Assembly: GCA_002083775.1 (NCBI GenBank)
Contig: MTEI01000016.1
Span: 1-64,000 of the forward strand
Direction of reading: 5' to 3'
DNA: 64,000 nucleotides
Source: Rhodoferax ferrireducens
GTDB lineage: Bacteria > Pseudomonadota > Gammaproteobacteria > Burkholderiales > Burkholderiaceae_C
Shown: piece after piece, positions 25,695 through 33,830 of the stretch
Layout of the letters: each line of letters starts with the position of its first letter
Position numbering within the stretch: position 1 is the first letter of the stretch
Translations under genes and position numbers: made by a program
The notes under the pieces: generated by a model
The model's database searches: none
Told to the model about the DNA's origin: nothing
Seen by the model: only the letters and a program-made list of their open reading frames with translations

Positions 25695-26096
25695 TCAGGG
25701 CAACTTGCGCGGCCCGGCGCTGGCGCTCAGCGCGTCGAGCACGAACATGGGCACGTCCACCTCGAATTTCTCGCCGTCTTCAGCCACACAGAAAAAACTG
25801 CCGTGCATGGTGCCGGTGGGTGTGCGCAGGCGGGTGCCGCTGGTGTACTCGAAGGCTTCGCCAGGCTGCAGCAGCGGCTGGCGCCCGACCACGCCCAGGC
25901 CTTTCACCTTTTCGCGGTTGCCGTCGGCGTCGTTCACATTCCAGGTGCGCGAGATCAGCTGCGCCGCGACCTGACCGGTGTTGCGCACCGTGATGGTGTA
26001 GGTAAAAAAATACAGGGCTTCCTCCGGGTCAGACCGCTCCGGCTGGTAGCGGGGCTTGACCTGGACGTGGAATTGGTAGGTGGGTGTTGCTGGCAT
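25695..26096 (-). CDS. apaG: ApaG protein
   Basis: The 133-residue protein is an ApaG/polymerase-delta-interacting fold, a single immunoglobulin-like domain linked to Co2+ resistance and Mg2+ efflux in enterics. It has the typical YQFHVQVKPRYQPERSDPEE start, FFTYTITVRNTGQVAAQLISR, TWNVNDADGNREKVKGLGVVG, QPLLQPGEAFEYTSGTRLRT and the PTGTMHGSFFCVAEDGEKF block. The GXGXXG-like VKGLGVVGRQP, thought to bind phosphates, is present. It is the first gene of the apaG-gcr-thiL run. Its molecular function remains poorly defined in any species. Confidence 0.94.
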   Translation of the reverse strand: MPATPTYQFHVQVKPRYQPERSDPEEALYFFTYTITVRNTGQVAAQLISRTWNVNDADGNREKVKGLGVVGRQPLLQPGEAFEYTSGTRLRTPTGTMHGSFFCVAEDGEKFEVDVPMFVLDALSASAGPRKLP

Positions 26097-26181
26097 GATG
26101 CGATGCTATCGTGAAAACAAAGGCGTCAAGCCTGGCTGGAAAACGCTGCAACGGACAGCCAACTGCCCCGGTTGGGTGTTT

Positions 26182-27306
26182 TTAATCGTCGAACTCTAGC
26201 TCGGTCACCTTCAACACGTTACCAGCAATCGTGCCTTTGACCTGGATTTTTATGCCCACAGCCAAATCCGCAGCCCGACCACCTTCGAATGTGGCGGCTG
26301 AAGCATCGCAGCGCTGGCCGCGCAGGACAAAATCCGCGACGCTGGTGAATTGGTCGATCGTGGCTTCGATCTCGATGCCCTTGCTTTGATCACCTTCGAG
26401 CGCAATCCGGCTGGCCAGCAGCACACCCGATGACCATGAGCCGAATACCTCGACTTCCTGACCGATAGCCAGTTGCGACACCACTGTTGACAATGCAGGG
26501 TTGCTGGCATCGACCGTGATGTTGCCCATCATGAATCGATTGTTTGCGGGTGAACTGGTAACAAACCCTTCGAGTTCGATCACGCCATCAGTGTAAGTTT
26601 CAATGCCGGAATTCAGTACCTGACGGCCTGATACCTGCAGGCTGCCATCTTCCTTCAGCGTGCCATTGACCCGCACCATGACGCCAGTCGGCAAGTATTC
26701 AGCCAATTCGCCCGACAGGTCCAACCCATTCAATGTGGCTTCGTCATCTGATCGCTTGACCAAACCGGTGGCAACGCGGTTGACGCTGGTCGTTTCCAGT
26801 TTGACGCGTGTGGCGCGCCACTGGGTGCCATCGGCATCCACTTGCAAGCCCCAGACGGAAACCGTTTGGGACGGCGACAGCGCCGCCACACTGCTGATGC
26901 CTTCAAGCAGGGTGTTGGTGTCTGTTTGAATCGTCATGCCCAACATCACAAAGTGACCATCCATCACGCGTTCTACGGATCCCAAGGCAATGGACCAAAC
27001 CTCAATGGCTTCTGCCGTGCCCAAGGTGATATCCGTTGCACTGCGCTGACCTTGGACGCCCGCAACCATGCCCAAGCGAAGATCAGTGGATTGGGCGGCC
27101 ACACCATCCAAATGAACAATGGCTTGGGTATCGTCAAACTTGACACCGTTCACAATCACGCTGCCAAAGCCGGAAATCGCGCCTTGCGCATAGATGGGTG
27201 AACCAGTGCCGCCCGTGCCCGGTGCCAGATTGGCCAGGCCGCCGCCTGCGCCGCCACAGGCGGACAAAGTTGAGCCCAACCAGACCAGACAGGCGCGACG
27301 GGTCAT
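26182..27306 (-). CDS. DUF5666 lipoprotein
   Basis: The 374-residue protein has a lipoprotein signal: MTRRACLVWLGSTLSACGG, with the lipobox LSAC. The mature part contains repeated beta-rich units of the DUF5666 type, such as GAISGFGSVIVNGVKFDD, VELQ-like VKGTIAGNVLKVTELEFDD at the C-terminus and VMVRVNGTLKEDGSLQ in the middle. The repeats resemble small OB-like barrels. It is probably anchored in the outer membrane and may bind a ligand or act in the cell envelope; no function is known. ATG 27306 is chosen because the signal peptide begins there; starting at 27336 would overlap the upstream DUF6502 gene by four bases and suggests coupling. Confidence 0.8.
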   Translation of the reverse strand: MTRRACLVWLGSTLSACGGAGGGLANLAPGTGGTGSPIYAQGAISGFGSVIVNGVKFDDTQAIVHLDGVAAQSTDLRLGMVAGVQGQRSATDITLGTAEAIEVWSIALGSVERVMDGHFVMLGMTIQTDTNTLLEGISSVAALSPSQTVSVWGLQVDADGTQWRATRVKLETTSVNRVATGLVKRSDDEATLNGLDLSGELAEYLPTGVMVRVNGTLKEDGSLQVSGRQVLNSGIETYTDGVIELEGFVTSSPANNRFMMGNITVDASNPALSTVVSQLAIGQEVEVFGSWSSGVLLASRIALEGDQSKGIEIEATIDQFTSVADFVLRGQRCDASAATFEGGRAADLAVGIKIQVKGTIAGNVLKVTELEFDD

Positions 27307-27332
27307 GGTGATGTTCGGGTGCTCGGGTGGGT

Positions 27333-28277
27333 TCATGAATTGGTATTTTGAAGAGGTGGGCGCTTGTGCCCGACTTTACCCGCGCTCACGGGCGGTGAAT
27401 CTTGCACCGTGTCATGGAAATACACGCCAAAGCGGATGCGATGTTTGGGGCCATCGTTGTGTTGGCTGCGCTGCTCAGCAACCGTGGCAGTCTGCAAAAA
27501 CTGTTGCAGGGTATGACCCCAGAGTTGCCGTGCCCGGTCGTGCAGTTGCTGGGCTTGTTCATCAGTGAGATTTGCTGAAAACGCGCTTTGTTCCAGCATC
27601 GGCGATGTCGTTCGGTCAGGTGCCAGGTTATGCACTGCGCTGGCCAAATGGTCGTGCAGGTTGTTGGCCAAAAAGTGGAACGACTCGCTCAGCCCCTCTT
27701 TGGGAACAAATGCTGCTGCTTTGAGTGACACGTAACCGTCCTCTTGTACCGACACAACCCCTAAGCGGTGCAATTCGTCCAGTACTGCTTTGCCGCCTAC
27801 GTCGCGGCTGATGTCGGCCACCAGTTGGGTGAAGTCCGGCTCGCCGGGCTTGCCACGTTTGGGGGTGCGCGCCAGCAAACGGGGCGTTTGGTCGGCGTTG
27901 AGGTAGTGCGGGTTGCTGATCCAGCGCGCAACCACCAACGCTGCCAGTGACGCGGTTGGGCTGCTCAGGTCGGCCGTTTGGGTTGCGTCTCTGAGTCGCT
28001 TGACGTCTTTGCGGTGAACGCCTGTGAGCACGGCAATACGCGTGTCTGTACTGGCTTTTTCAGGCTGACCATACCCGTTGGCGGCCTCGTCGACCAAGGA
28101 CTTTTTAAGCAATTCCAAGATGTCGGGGAGTTGCAGGCCATGGTCAATCATCAGCCGGGCCAGGGGCTTGAATAGCAGCGCCAAGGCTTGCGCCGCCAAT
28201 GCCGGCTGCGGCAGCACCGCAGTGTCGTCTGCCGCTTTGTCCGGAGTGGGTAGCGCAATCATGTCCGGATTGTGCAA
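27333..28277 (-). CDS. DUF6502 protein, probable DNA-binding protein
   Basis: The 314-residue protein matches DUF6502, which frequently sits next to a DUF5666 gene. The N-terminal part reads ALALLFKPLARLMIDHGLQL, then LPDILELLKKSLVDEAANGYG and SVLTG-like IAVLTGVHRKDVKRLRD. The last segment looks like a winged helix-turn-helix recognition region. The middle (RWISNPHYLNADQTPRLLART) and the C-terminal part are also conserved in the family. Its start is 141 bases from the fccA start, facing away, across a region with repeated dyads that it could bind. Transcriptional control of itself and of fccAB is an inference. Confidence 0.75.
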   Translation of the reverse strand: MHNPDMIALPTPDKAADDTAVLPQPALAAQALALLFKPLARLMIDHGLQLPDILELLKKSLVDEAANGYGQPEKASTDTRIAVLTGVHRKDVKRLRDATQTADLSSPTASLAALVVARWISNPHYLNADQTPRLLARTPKRGKPGEPDFTQLVADISRDVGGKAVLDELHRLGVVSVQEDGYVSLKAAAFVPKEGLSESFHFLANNLHDHLASAVHNLAPDRTTSPMLEQSAFSANLTDEQAQQLHDRARQLWGHTLQQFLQTATVAEQRSQHNDGPKHRIRFGVYFHDTVQDSPPVSAGKVGHKRPPLQNTNS

Positions 28278-28300
28278 TTAATTTTGGTTACAAATTAAAT

Positions 28301-28381
28301 TTGGGATTAATTCCCGCAAAGTTGGAGAGTCGGGTTTAATCCGTTCAGTCAGAAATATTGGGAAAGTTTCCCGAATAGTTG
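28301..28381. promoter_or_regulatory. repeated operator-like sites between the DUF6502 gene and fccA
   Basis: Two 24-base sites share TTGGGA, four variable bases, TTCCCG, then AGTTG (28301-28324 and 28358-28381). Each is an inverted repeat and they lie 57 bases apart in the same orientation. Between them CGGGTTTAATCCG (28331-28343) shares GGATTAA with the first on the opposite strand. The layout suggests cooperative binding by a dimeric regulator. Confidence 0.65.
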
Positions 28382-28418
28382 ATGACTTTCGATTTACCAC
28401 CTGAATGAAAGGTTCACC

Positions 28419-28727
28419 ATGAGACATCTTCTTCGCACCGCAGCCGGTGCCCTTCTTTGCACTGTGGGGCTCAGCTTGGCGGCGCAAGCGCAAACCGCAC
28501 CTCCTGCGGGTCGTCTGCTGGCCTCCAACTGTTTCCAGTGCCACGGCACCAATGGCAAGGGCCCGGGCTTTGACAAACTGTCTGGAGAGTCGGCTTCTGA
28601 AATATACAAAGAGCTTAAAGAATTTCAGTCGGGCAAAGAAGGTAACGGCATCATGGCCAAACACGCCATGGGGTTCACCGACGCGCAGCTGCTGTCGCTC
28701 TCAAATTGGCTTGCCACGCAACGCTAA
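28419..28727 (+). CDS. fccA: flavocytochrome c sulfide dehydrogenase, monoheme cytochrome subunit
   Basis: The 102-residue protein has a signal peptide (MRHLLRTAAGALLCTVGLSL ending AAQAQ) and one heme-binding motif, CFQCH, near residue 38, with a likely axial methionine late in the chain (MAKHAMGF). It resembles the small cytochrome subunit of flavocytochrome c, which passes electrons from the flavin of FccB to a soluble cytochrome in the periplasm. It is a single-heme form like the green-sulfur type, unlike the diheme FccA of Allochromatium. The flavoprotein gene starts 25 bases after its stop, so the two form an operon. Confidence 0.9.
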   Translation: MRHLLRTAAGALLCTVGLSLAAQAQTAPPAGRLLASNCFQCHGTNGKGPGFDKLSGESASEIYKELKEFQSGKEGNGIMAKHAMGFTDAQLLSLSNWLATQR

Positions 28728-28752
28728 TCCCTCACACGTCTGGAGAATGATC

Positions 28753-30117
28753 ATGGATAGAAGAAACTTTTTGTCGAAAACCAGTGTTGCTTTGACGGTT
28801 GCCTCACCTTTGGCCTGGGCAGATGACGACAGGGAAAAGTCAAAGTCAAAGAAGTCGAGTGAGCACAGCAAGCCCAAAACCAAACCAACCCCCGCGCCGA
28901 CACCAACTCCGACCCCGGGCGGCACAGTCAAGTCCCGCGTGATCGTCATTGGCGGCGGCATGGCCGGTGCCACCGTGGCCAAATACCTGCGCTTGTGGGG
29001 CGACGGGATTGCGGTCACGCTGGTCGAGCGCAACAGCAGTTATGTCTCGAACATCATGAGCTCCATGGTGTTGACGGGCCAGCGCACCATGGCAAGCCTG
29101 ACCTACAACTACAACAAGCTGCTTACAGCGTATGGCGTGACAGTGGTGCAGGGGGACGTGGTTGAAATCGATCCGGTGGGAGTCAAAGTCAAGCTGGCCT
29201 CTGGCGTGATCCTGACGGCTGACCGCATCGTGATGGCACCTGGCATTGAGTTTGATGCCGTCCAGGGTCTGACCGACCCCAACGTCATGCCGCACGCCTG
29301 GCAAGCCGGTGCGCAAACCACCTTGCTGGCGAGCCAGCTCAACAGCATGACCGATGGCGCGCCGGTGGTGCTGACCATTCCCCTGGTGCCGTACCGCTGC
29401 CCGCCCGGCCCCTACGAGCGCGCCTGCCTGATCGCCGATTGGCTCAAGGTACACAAGCCCCAATCGGCAGCCAAGGTGTTTGTGTTGGATGCCAATGCGT
29501 CGATCGTGGCCGAGGCGACCAATTTCACCAATGCATTTGCCCTGCACGGCATTCACTACGTGCCCAACGCGGTGATCAGCCGGGTGGACCAGGCTACCAA
29601 GAGCGTCTTCACCAGCGCAGGCAACTTTGAAAACAACGGCGTTGTCAACCTGATTCCGGGGCAGCGCGCTGGCAAGCTGATCACAACCGCAGGGTTGAAC
29701 AACGCCACCCAACTGCCGGGCGACAGCGCCTTCCGTTTTGCCGGGGTCAATCAGTTGACCTATGCCAGTACGGTGTCTGGTGCCGGCAAGGTGCACATCA
29801 TTGGTGACGCGAGCGCCACGGCGCAGCCCAAGGCAGGCCATATTGCCAACCAGGAAGCCAAGGTGTGCGCGGATGCCATCATCAGGTCCTTGGCTGGCTT
29901 GCAGCCTGACCCGGCACCGGTGACCAACTCAGCCTGCTACTCGACCATCACCATGACCCAGGCTGGCTGGCTGGAGGCGGTGTTTCAGTACGACCCGGCA
30001 ACGGCGGCCATGGTGGCATCTGCGGCCGGTTCAGGTGCATCAACAGGCTGGAATACCGAGAACTTCAAGGACATGAACACCTGGTTCAATGCCTTGATGG
30101 CCGACAGCTTCGCCTGA
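28753..30117 (+). CDS. fccB: flavocytochrome c sulfide dehydrogenase, FAD subunit
   Basis: FccB oxidises sulfide to sulfane sulfur in the periplasm using covalently bound FAD and a redox-active disulfide. The 454-residue protein begins MDRRNFLSKTSVAL, a twin-arginine signal, then a Lys/Thr/Pro linker (KPTPAPTPTPTPGG). The FAD site VIVIGGGMAGATVAKYLRLW lies near 62. YRCPPGPYERAC near 217-228 is the family motif with the conserved cysteine, and a second cysteine lies late in NSACYS. GDASATAQPKAGHIANQEA near 355 closes the FAD site. A GGAG seven bases before ATG 28753 favours it over the ATG at 28747. FccB needs FccA, encoded just upstream. Confidence 0.92.
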   Translation: MDRRNFLSKTSVALTVASPLAWADDDREKSKSKKSSEHSKPKTKPTPAPTPTPTPGGTVKSRVIVIGGGMAGATVAKYLRLWGDGIAVTLVERNSSYVSNIMSSMVLTGQRTMASLTYNYNKLLTAYGVTVVQGDVVEIDPVGVKVKLASGVILTADRIVMAPGIEFDAVQGLTDPNVMPHAWQAGAQTTLLASQLNSMTDGAPVVLTIPLVPYRCPPGPYERACLIADWLKVHKPQSAAKVFVLDANASIVAEATNFTNAFALHGIHYVPNAVISRVDQATKSVFTSAGNFENNGVVNLIPGQRAGKLITTAGLNNATQLPGDSAFRFAGVNQLTYASTVSGAGKVHIIGDASATAQPKAGHIANQEAKVCADAIIRSLAGLQPDPAPVTNSACYSTITMTQAGWLEAVFQYDPATAAMVASAAGSGASTGWNTENFKDMNTWFNALMADSFA

Positions 30118-30148
30118 AAGACGTTGCTGGCCTGGCCGACACAACCGG

Positions 30149-30640
30149 TCACGGTCTGTCGGTCATGCCGGGTAACAGCGGCAACTCCAAAGTGACCACG
30201 CCCTGGGTTTGCCCGGGGCGACCCAAAACCACACTGCGATTTTTGACAGCTTGCAGCACCAAACCATCGGCCACCTCGTCACCCACCCGGTACGGCTTGG
30301 TCGGTGAGCCGGTGGTGGCCAGCAGCGCGCTCCCGGCGTTGCTTTGAGAACTGGCGCGACTTTCAGCGATCACGCCCAGAAGCTGGACATTCATCGGTGT
30401 AGGTGTTGTGCCTGCCAGGTCAGGCCCAGCGCCGCCACCCGCGCCCAACAACTGCGCCACTTGTTGGCTGTTTATTACCGCTTGAGGCGTGACCGATAGC
30501 GCTGCCAGATTGGCTGGCGCCTTGCTTGGCCATTGCAACACCCAAAAAACCACGCTGGCAGCGGCCGCTGCAGCCAGAAACAGGGTGAATAGGCCAGTTA
30601 GCCAGCGGTTTGGGTTCGAATTGGAAGGTGACTGCAACAT
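30149..30640 (-). CDS. gspC: type II secretion protein GspC (inner-membrane HR-domain protein)
   Basis: GspC links the secretin to the inner-membrane platform. The 163-residue protein has one N-terminal helix (GLFTLFLAAAAAASVVFWVL), a linker and an HR domain with VQLLGVIAESRAS, GSALLATTG and PYRVGDEVADGLVLQAVKNRSVVLGR. There is no PDZ or coiled-coil C-terminal domain, as in short GspC proteins of many Burkholderiales. It is on the minus strand, diverging from gspG by 54 bases. A much longer frame on this strand continues beyond the start, antisense to the gsp genes, and is not coding. Confidence 0.88.
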   Translation of the reverse strand: MLQSPSNSNPNRWLTGLFTLFLAAAAAASVVFWVLQWPSKAPANLAALSVTPQAVINSQQVAQLLGAGGGAGPDLAGTTPTPMNVQLLGVIAESRASSQSNAGSALLATTGSPTKPYRVGDEVADGLVLQAVKNRSVVLGRPGQTQGVVTLELPLLPGMTDRP

Positions 30641-30694
30641 GGCCCGATTATTATCTCTACTCACTCTCGCCAGCTCTGACCGACGCCATCCACC

Positions 30695-31150
30695 ATGCTC
30701 CACACCTTCACTGTCACACCTGTTTCCATCCGTCGCCAACTTCAAGCGGGCTTCACCCTGATTGAACTCATGGTGGTGCTGCTGATCATTGGCGTGCTGG
30801 CCGCGCTGATCGTGCCCAATGTGCTGGACCGGGCTGACGACGCCCGTGTCACTGCCGCCAAAACCGATGTCACCAACCTGATGCAAGCCCTCAAGCTGTA
30901 TCGGCTGGACAACCAGCGCTACCCCACGGCCGAGCAGGGCCTGCAGGCGCTGTTGGCCAAGCCCACCGCCGCCCCGGTGCCGAATAACTGGAAAAACTAC
31001 CTCGACCAGTTGCCCAAAGACCCCTGGGGCAGCCCCTATGTTTACCTGAACCCCGGCATCAAGGGTGAGGTGGATGTGATGTCTTACGGTGCTGACGGCC
31101 AGTCGGGTGGTGAAGGCAAGAATGCCGACGTTGGCAGCTGGCAGCCTTGA
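30695..31150 (+). CDS. gspG: type II secretion major pseudopilin GspG
   Basis: GspG forms the pseudopilus that pushes substrates through the secretin. The 151-residue protein has a 19-residue leader ending in the prepilin peptidase site AG/FTLIELMVVLLIIGVLA, with Glu at +5 of the mature chain. The body contains LVPN-like LIVPNVLDRADDAR, ALKLYRLDNQRYPTAEQGLQAL, LPKDPWGSPYVYLNPG and the calcium-site region SYGADGQSGGEG near the end. It is the first gene of the plus-strand cluster. The gene for the peptidase (GspO/PilD) is not in the window. Confidence 0.95.
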   Translation: MLHTFTVTPVSIRRQLQAGFTLIELMVVLLIIGVLAALIVPNVLDRADDARVTAAKTDVTNLMQALKLYRLDNQRYPTAEQGLQALLAKPTAAPVPNNWKNYLDQLPKDPWGSPYVYLNPGIKGEVDVMSYGADGQSGGEGKNADVGSWQP

Positions 31151-31174
31151 GGCCTGCACGCGCACGCTGGTCGG

Positions 31175-31264
31175 AGTCTGGGTGGCAAAGCGTTTTGCTC
31201 CGTGTCCCCCGTCCGCTGCGCGGACTCCTCCTTTACCTGCGCAAAACGCTTTGCCACCCAGACT
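31175..31264. repeat. long nested inverted repeat between gspG and gspH
   Basis: AGTCTGGGTGGCAAAGCG-TTTTGC (31175-31198) and its exact reverse complement (31241-31264) form a 24-bp stem. The 42-base loop contains a second perfect hairpin, GTCCGC TGC GCGGAC (31211-31225). The first arm begins 25 bases after the gspG stop and the second arm overlaps the likely start of gspH. The shape suggests a mobile palindromic unit, and it would fold strongly in the mRNA. Confidence 0.9.
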
Positions 31265-31748
31265 CCTGGGCCTGATCCGCGGTTTCACGCTGCTGGAACT
31301 GCTGGTGGTGCTGGCCATCATCGCGTTTGCCTCTGCCGGTGTGGGTTTTGCTCTGCGTGACGACACCACCGCCCGGCTGGAGCGTGATGCGTTGCGGTTG
31401 GGGGCCTTGCTCGAAGCAGCCCGCGCCCAAGCCCAGGTGACCGGTGTGCCAGTGCGCTGGCGCGTCTCGGCGCAGGGCTTCCTTTTTGACCCCGAACCCG
31501 CCGTCTCGGCGAACGAAGCCCCGCCGCGCCAATGGCTGGACGCTGACACCCGCGCCCAGGTTGAGCGCTTGCCCGGCACGGTGACTGGCGGCGCTTTGCA
31601 AACGGGCGAGGACAGCCTGCTGCTCGGGCCTGATGCCATCATTGCCCCGCAAGCGGTCACACTGTTTGCCAACGGCCAGCCGCAGCAGCGCGTGCGTCTG
31701 GCCACCGACGGCGTGCGCCCGTTTGCCGTGCAGGCTGGCACGCCATGA
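31251..31748 (+). CDS. gspH: type II secretion minor pseudopilin GspH
   Basis: GspH is a minor pseudopilin at the tip of the pseudopilus. The prepilin site is RG/FTLLELLVVLAIIAF, with the normal Glu at +5. The C-terminal globular part ends near residue 166. The start is uncertain. No ATG lies close to the cleavage site; a TTG at 31251 inside the second arm of the long hairpin would give a normal 11-residue leader (MPPRLLGLIRG). An ATG at 31089, inside gspG, would give a leader of about 65 residues that translates the whole hairpin. The stop overlaps the gspI start (ATGA). Confidence 0.85.
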   Translation: MPPRLLGLIRGFTLLELLVVLAIIAFASAGVGFALRDDTTARLERDALRLGALLEAARAQAQVTGVPVRWRVSAQGFLFDPEPAVSANEAPPRQWLDADTRAQVERLPGTVTGGALQTGEDSLLLGPDAIIAPQAVTLFANGQPQQRVRLATDGVRPFAVQAGTP

Positions 31749-32137
31749 GCCGCAGAGTACGCCCGCACAACCGCCGTGCGCGCGCAATGACGCATGGCTT
31801 CACCTTGGTGGAAGTTCTGGTGGCGCTCGGCATTGTGGCGATTGCCTTGATGGCCGGTTTGCAGGCCACTGCCGCGCTGACCCGCCATGCCGAGCGCCAG
31901 GTGAATATGGTGCTGGCGCAAATCTGTGCCGAAAACGAGCTGGCCCGGGTGCGGCTGGCGCGCCAGCTGCCCGGTGTGGGTGACAGCAGTGTGGCTTGTG
32001 AACAAGCCGGGCACCCTTTGACGGTGGCGCTGGTGGTGCGCCCCACGCCCAACCCCAATTTCAGGCGCGTCGATGCGCAGGTGCTGGAGGGCGAGGTGCC
32101 GATCTGGCGGCTGACCACCGTGCTGGGGCGCTACTGA
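31745..32137 (+). CDS. gspI: type II secretion minor pseudopilin GspI
   Basis: The 130-residue protein has a basic leader (MSRRVRPHNRRARAMTHG) and the cleavage site G/FTLVEVLVALGIVAIALMA. The remainder matches GspI, with TAALTRHAERQVNMVLAQ, AENELARVRL and the C-terminal RRVDAQVL. It forms part of the pseudopilus tip with GspJ and GspK. Translation is coupled to gspH by a four-base overlap, and gspJ begins two bases after the stop. Confidence 0.94.
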   Translation: MSRRVRPHNRRARAMTHGFTLVEVLVALGIVAIALMAGLQATAALTRHAERQVNMVLAQICAENELARVRLARQLPGVGDSSVACEQAGHPLTVALVVRPTPNPNFRRVDAQVLEGEVPIWRLTTVLGRY

Positions 32138-32138
32138 C

Positions 32139-32825
32139 ATGCAGCGCAGCGCCAAAGGGTTTACCCTGGTCGAACTGCTGGTGGCGATCAGCCTGATGGC
32201 CCTGATGGCTATTCTGAGCTGGCGCGGCCTGGACGGCATCAGCCGCTCGCAACAACGCCTGCAACAGCACGCCGATGAGGTGTTGACCCTGCAAGCCACC
32301 CTGACGCAATGGGGTACTGATCTGGACGCGCTGGTCAGCCAGCCGGGTGTGCCGGGCCTGGACTGGGACGGCCGCACCCTGCGCATCGTGCGCCGCAGCA
32401 GCGCAGCGCCTGGCGAGGGGTTGGTGGTGGTGGCTTGGGCGCGGCGCAGCAACGGGGATGGCGAAGGGCAGTGGCTGCGCTGGCAGTCGACGCCGCTGGC
32501 GGATCGCAGCCAACTCGATCAGGCCTGGCAACAAGCCGCAGTCTGGGCGCAAACCCCCCGCGCTGAGGACCGGCTGCGTGAGGTGCGCACTGTACCGATT
32601 GACCAATGGCAGGTTTTTTATTACCGCAACAACGCCTGGACCAACCCCTTGTCGAGTGCCGATACGGCCGATGCCAATGCCGCAGTGCCAAACACGGCAA
32701 CGGGCACCACCGCCCTGGCTTTGCCCGACGGTGTGCGGCTGGTGCTGACCTTGTCGCCGGGCCAGGCGGTCAGCGGCGTGCTGACGCGCGACTGGGTCAG
32801 CCCACTTATCGGGGGTGGCCGATGA
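32139..32825 (+). CDS. gspJ: type II secretion minor pseudopilin GspJ
   Basis: The 228-residue protein begins MQRSAKG/FTLVELLVAISLMALMA, the prepilin cleavage motif followed by the N-terminal helix. GWRGLDGI-like SWRGLDGISRSQQRLQQHAD, then LTQWGTDLDAL and VVAWARRSNGDGEGQWLRWQ match GspJ. The C-terminal DGVRLVLTLSPGQAVSGVLT is also typical. Its stop overlaps the start of gspK as ATGA. Confidence 0.94.
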   Translation: MQRSAKGFTLVELLVAISLMALMAILSWRGLDGISRSQQRLQQHADEVLTLQATLTQWGTDLDALVSQPGVPGLDWDGRTLRIVRRSSAAPGEGLVVVAWARRSNGDGEGQWLRWQSTPLADRSQLDQAWQQAAVWAQTPRAEDRLREVRTVPIDQWQVFYYRNNAWTNPLSSADTADANAAVPNTATGTTALALPDGVRLVLTLSPGQAVSGVLTRDWVSPLIGGGR

Positions 32826-33817
32826 GGCGAGTTGGGTTCCCCAATCGGCAACGCGGGGCGGCCATTCTGACGGCCATGATCACCGTGGTGCTGGTGGCCA
32901 CGCTGGCCAGTGCCATGCTGTGGCAGCAATGGCGGGGTGTGGAAGTGGAAACCGCCCAGCGCAGCCGCGTGCAAGCGGCCTGGATCTTGGTCGGCGCGCT
33001 GGATTGGGCGCGGCTGATCCTGCGCGAAGACGCGCGCCAGGGTGGCGCCGATCACCTGGCCGAGCCCTGGGCGGTGCCGCTGGCGCCAGCGCGTTTGTCC
33101 ACGTTTTTGGCCGCTGAGCGCGGTGAGGCGCTGGTGACAGACGACACCGATGCGTCGCAAGCGGCATTTTTGTCGGGCCAGATGGAAGATCTGCAAGCCC
33201 GCCTGAACGTCACCAACCTGATCGACAACGGCAAGTTGCACGAACCCAGCCTGGCGGCCTGGCGGCGGTTGTTTGAGCACCTGAATCTGCCAGAACCCGA
33301 GTTGCAGGCCGTTACGCAAGCTCTTTTGCGGGCGCGAGGAGCCAGCACAGAGTCGCCTGCCGCCACGTCAGCCAGCACCCGCCAGCCACTGCAGCCGCTG
33401 GCCACGAGCGACCTGTTGTGGCTTGGCCTGTCGGAACGCAGCCTGCTGGCCTTGATGCCGTTTGTCACCGTGCTACCCGTGCGCACGCCGGTCAACCTCA
33501 ATACCGCAGCGCCAGAGGTGCTGCTGGCCAGCGTGCCAGGGCTGGACATGGCCACGGCCCAAAGCTTTGTGCTGGCACGTACCCGCCACCATATGGAAAC
33601 GCTGAGCGATGCCGACACCTTGCTTGACAAGCCCGAGCTTCGTTTTGATGCCGAGGCACACGGTGTGGCCTCGCGGTTTTTTCAGGTGACAGGCCGGTTG
33701 CGGCTGGGTGAAGTCAGCGTGCAGGAAATGTCGCTGCTGCAACGCGACGGCATGGAGGTCAAAACCTTGAGCCGCACCCGCCAGAGGCTGGTCAGCCCTG
33801 GGCCAACCCTACAATGA
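32822..33817 (+). CDS. gspK: type II secretion minor pseudopilin GspK
   Basis: GspK is the large minor pseudopilin that caps the tip complex. The 331-residue protein begins MRRVGFPNRQRG/AAILTAMITVVLVA. As in other GspK proteins the residue after the cleavage site is not Phe and the +5 Glu is absent. SAM-like segments TPVNLNTAAPEVLLASVPGLD and DADTLLDKPELRF, plus FFQVTGRLRLGEVSVQEMSLL near the C-terminus, match the family. ATG 32822 is chosen because it starts the leader and overlaps the gspJ stop. Confidence 0.93.
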   Translation: MRRVGFPNRQRGAAILTAMITVVLVATLASAMLWQQWRGVEVETAQRSRVQAAWILVGALDWARLILREDARQGGADHLAEPWAVPLAPARLSTFLAAERGEALVTDDTDASQAAFLSGQMEDLQARLNVTNLIDNGKLHEPSLAAWRRLFEHLNLPEPELQAVTQALLRARGASTESPAATSASTRQPLQPLATSDLLWLGLSERSLLALMPFVTVLPVRTPVNLNTAAPEVLLASVPGLDMATAQSFVLARTRHHMETLSDADTLLDKPELRFDAEAHGVASRFFQVTGRLRLGEVSVQEMSLLQRDGMEVKTLSRTRQRLVSPGPTLQ

Positions 33818-33830
33818 CCGGCTGACCTTT

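Noticed and set aside
30641..32452. Long open frame on the minus strand continuing upstream of gspC
   Set aside because: It is antisense to gspG-J. Only the gspC part matches a protein family; the rest is the shadow of GC-rich genes.
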